From: Nitrospirota bacterium
GTDB taxonomy: Bacteria > Nitrospirota > Thermodesulfovibrionia > Thermodesulfovibrionales > UBA6898
Reading direction: 5' to 3'
Assembly: GCA_021814475.1 (NCBI GenBank)
Contig: JAKAIE010000016.1
Span: forward strand, 1 to 44,384
DNA length: 44,384 nucleotides
The translations under genes and the position numbers were made by a program. The notes beneath the pieces were generated by a model. That model saw nothing but the letters and a program-made list of their open reading frames with translations. It did no database searches and was not told where the DNA came from. Below are positions 43,104-44,384 of the stretch, piece after piece (within the stretch, counting starts at the first letter, position 1; every line of letters begins with the position of its first letter).

Positions 43104-43868
43104 CTAGTCCGAAAGACGCTGCTTCCCAGTATAGATGTTCATTCTGTCTCCCCTCACAAACCCGATCATCGTCAGCCCGGTCTTTTCTGCGATCTCGACC
43201 GCCAGACTGGTCGGAGCCGCCCTGCTGACAAGAACCGGAATACCGCATCGTGAACATTTCAGAGCGATCTCCGACGAAAGCCTTCCGCTTGCGAGCATCA
43301 TCTTCCCGGTGAATTCGATCGCCTCGAGTATAGAAAACCCAATCACCTTATCGACCGCATTGTGGCGTCCGATATCCTCTGTAAAGGCCAGGATCGTTTT
43401 GCCGTCAGTCAAAGCCGCGCTGTGGACGCCGCCGGTGACGCGGTAGACATCCGACTTTTTCTGAAATTCCCTGAAAAGCTCGCGGATAGCTTCGAGGCTG
43501 AACCGGGTGCCGTCATCGCCGATCTTTTCAGGCATCCCCTTCATCAGGCTTATGCCACCCGCGCAGCCGGAGGTGACTGTCCTTTCGATTGCGGTATTGA
43601 CCGTCCCTGCGGAGGGGATATCGACCTGGATCTCATCTCCGTGAACGATACTTATCCTGTCTGCGCACCATTCCCCGCTGATCAGGCCTTCGTTGAAGAT
43701 TATGCCGACAATAAATTCCCTGATCATCACGGGAGAGCAGTAGAGGTTCAGGACGTTCTGCCCGTTTACCGAGATCCTAACCTTCTTTTCGATCGCTATA
43801 AGGTCCTCGGCCTCCTCGATCGCCCCTGCCCGCACCTTCGTAATTCGTATTGTTTTATAGGGTTCCAT
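43104..43868 (-). CDS. fdhD: FdhD, formate dehydrogenase sulfur-carrier protein
   Basis: The 254-residue protein has family blocks: LYCSPVMIREFIVGIIFNEGLI, TSGCAGGISL near 97-106, YRVTGGVHSAAL near 141, and FTEDIGRHNAVDKVIG near 161-176. FdhD passes sulfur to the molybdenum cofactor of formate dehydrogenases. In E. coli the active region is a CxxC; here only the first Cys is present (CAGG), a variant known in the family. It converges with the pil operon. No formate dehydrogenase gene is in the window. Confidence 0.9.
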   Translation of the reverse strand: MEPYKTIRITKVRAGAIEEAEDLIAIEKKVRISVNGQNVLNLYCSPVMIREFIVGIIFNEGLISGEWCADRISIVHGDEIQVDIPSAGTVNTAIERTVTSGCAGGISLMKGMPEKIGDDGTRFSLEAIRELFREFQKKSDVYRVTGGVHSAALTDGKTILAFTEDIGRHNAVDKVIGFSILEAIEFTGKMMLASGRLSSEIALKCSRCGIPVLVSRAAPTSLAVEIAEKTGLTMIGFVRGDRMNIYTGKQRLSD

Positions 43869-43947
43869 GTCTTTCCCTCTGGCTTTTCCGTGAAGTCAGC
43901 TGTGTTTGCTTGACTTTCTGAGGCCAAGATTCTTATTATGTCCGATA

Positions 43948-44024
<77 letters not shown>

Positions 44025-44384
44025 TTTTTCTTCTAATTTCCCGCAGTTATTTTAGCATGGACCGGATAAAAATATTCCTGTCTTTTATGTTAAATGGCCC
44101 GCGCGTCTCTTTTCCATAGGACGGCTCCCTGAATTTTGGAAACTCGCTCCGCGCAGACAGTCCCAAATTCATTCCGCCCAACCAGGCCGGTCTATTAACC
44201 ACCAACCGCATATATCTGCGTGGCCATTTCACGAATGGCCACGCTATCACCTCATAGACCACCTATTTTTCGCATAATTGCAAAAGGATTTGCAGGGATG
44301 CAGGGGTGCCCCAGGACAATATCGTTTAATATCAATGTGTTATCGCTGGCATGGTCCGTGCATTTCTATTGGCAGGAAATCAAG
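44025..44384. other. Non-coding end of the window
   Basis: 360 bp without a convincing gene. A 71-codon minus-strand frame (44047-44262) has no ribosome site or recognisable motif. The main structure is a perfect 11-bp hairpin with a 5-nt loop (GCGTGGCCATT/AATGGCCACGC, 44218-44244). No U-run follows it. Confidence 0.55.

Noticed and set aside
44047-44262. A 71-codon minus-strand frame after tRNA-Pro
   Set aside because: No ribosome site, no family signature, and it crosses a strong inverted repeat.

Overview
The window is 44.4 kb of dense, GC-rich Gram-negative chromosome cut by one more AT-rich defence island. An outer-membrane beta-barrel protein, MurNAc recycling genes, type IV pilus motors and a HspR-type heat-shock operon fit a member of Nitrospirota or a deltaproteobacterial-grade lineage. 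This assignment is inference from gene content, not from a marker gene.

Left part (1-20.3 kb), housekeeping clusters. A 5'-truncated THEP1-like NTPase is followed by a peptidoglycan-recycling pair: a NamZ-like (DUF1343) exo-muramidase and one polypeptide that fuses a MurU-like nucleotidyltransferase to an AmgK-like sugar kinase. Next come a UPF0158 protein, an ACT-domain malic enzyme, a divergent cysK, the tryptophan pair trpB2-trpF and a DUF2400/TIGR02757 protein. A chaperone operon dnaJ-hspR-clpB-hsp20 starts from a clear sigma70-type promoter. A copper-type operon follows (beta-barrel protein, CopC, CopD with a His/Met tail), with a GT4 glycosyltransferase, two small unknown genes, a YwiC-like membrane protein and an aldo/keto reductase.

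Middle part (20.4-33.2 kb), defence island, all on the minus strand. In transcription order from the right: a tRNA-adjacent GIY-YIG gene, a Phd/RelE toxin-antitoxin pair, a type I restriction-modification operon hsdR-hsdM-yhcG(DUF1016)-hsdS, an AvcD-like P-loop/cytidine deaminase, a 28-codon fossil that looks like an hsdM C-terminus, a GIY-YIG plus RAMA-like protein, a COG3440-type HNH endonuclease and a NERD-domain protein. The right edge is a tRNA-Ala(GGC) gene. Upstream of that tRNA lie two decayed tRNA-Ala copies in an exact 93-bp tandem repeat, and a third relic lies on its downstream side. This points to repeated recombination at the tRNA.

Right part (33.5-44.4 kb). A lipoprotein and a Toprim-yraN pair lie on the minus strand. 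They are followed by a type IV pilus operon on the plus strand, pilB-pilT-pilC-pilS-pilR, ending in an unusual protein that joins a PilB-type MshEN (candidate c-di-GMP-binding) domain to a GAF-like domain. A convergent fdhD, tRNA-Pro(CGG) and 360 bp with no convincing gene close the window. No pilin gene and no CRISPR array were seen.
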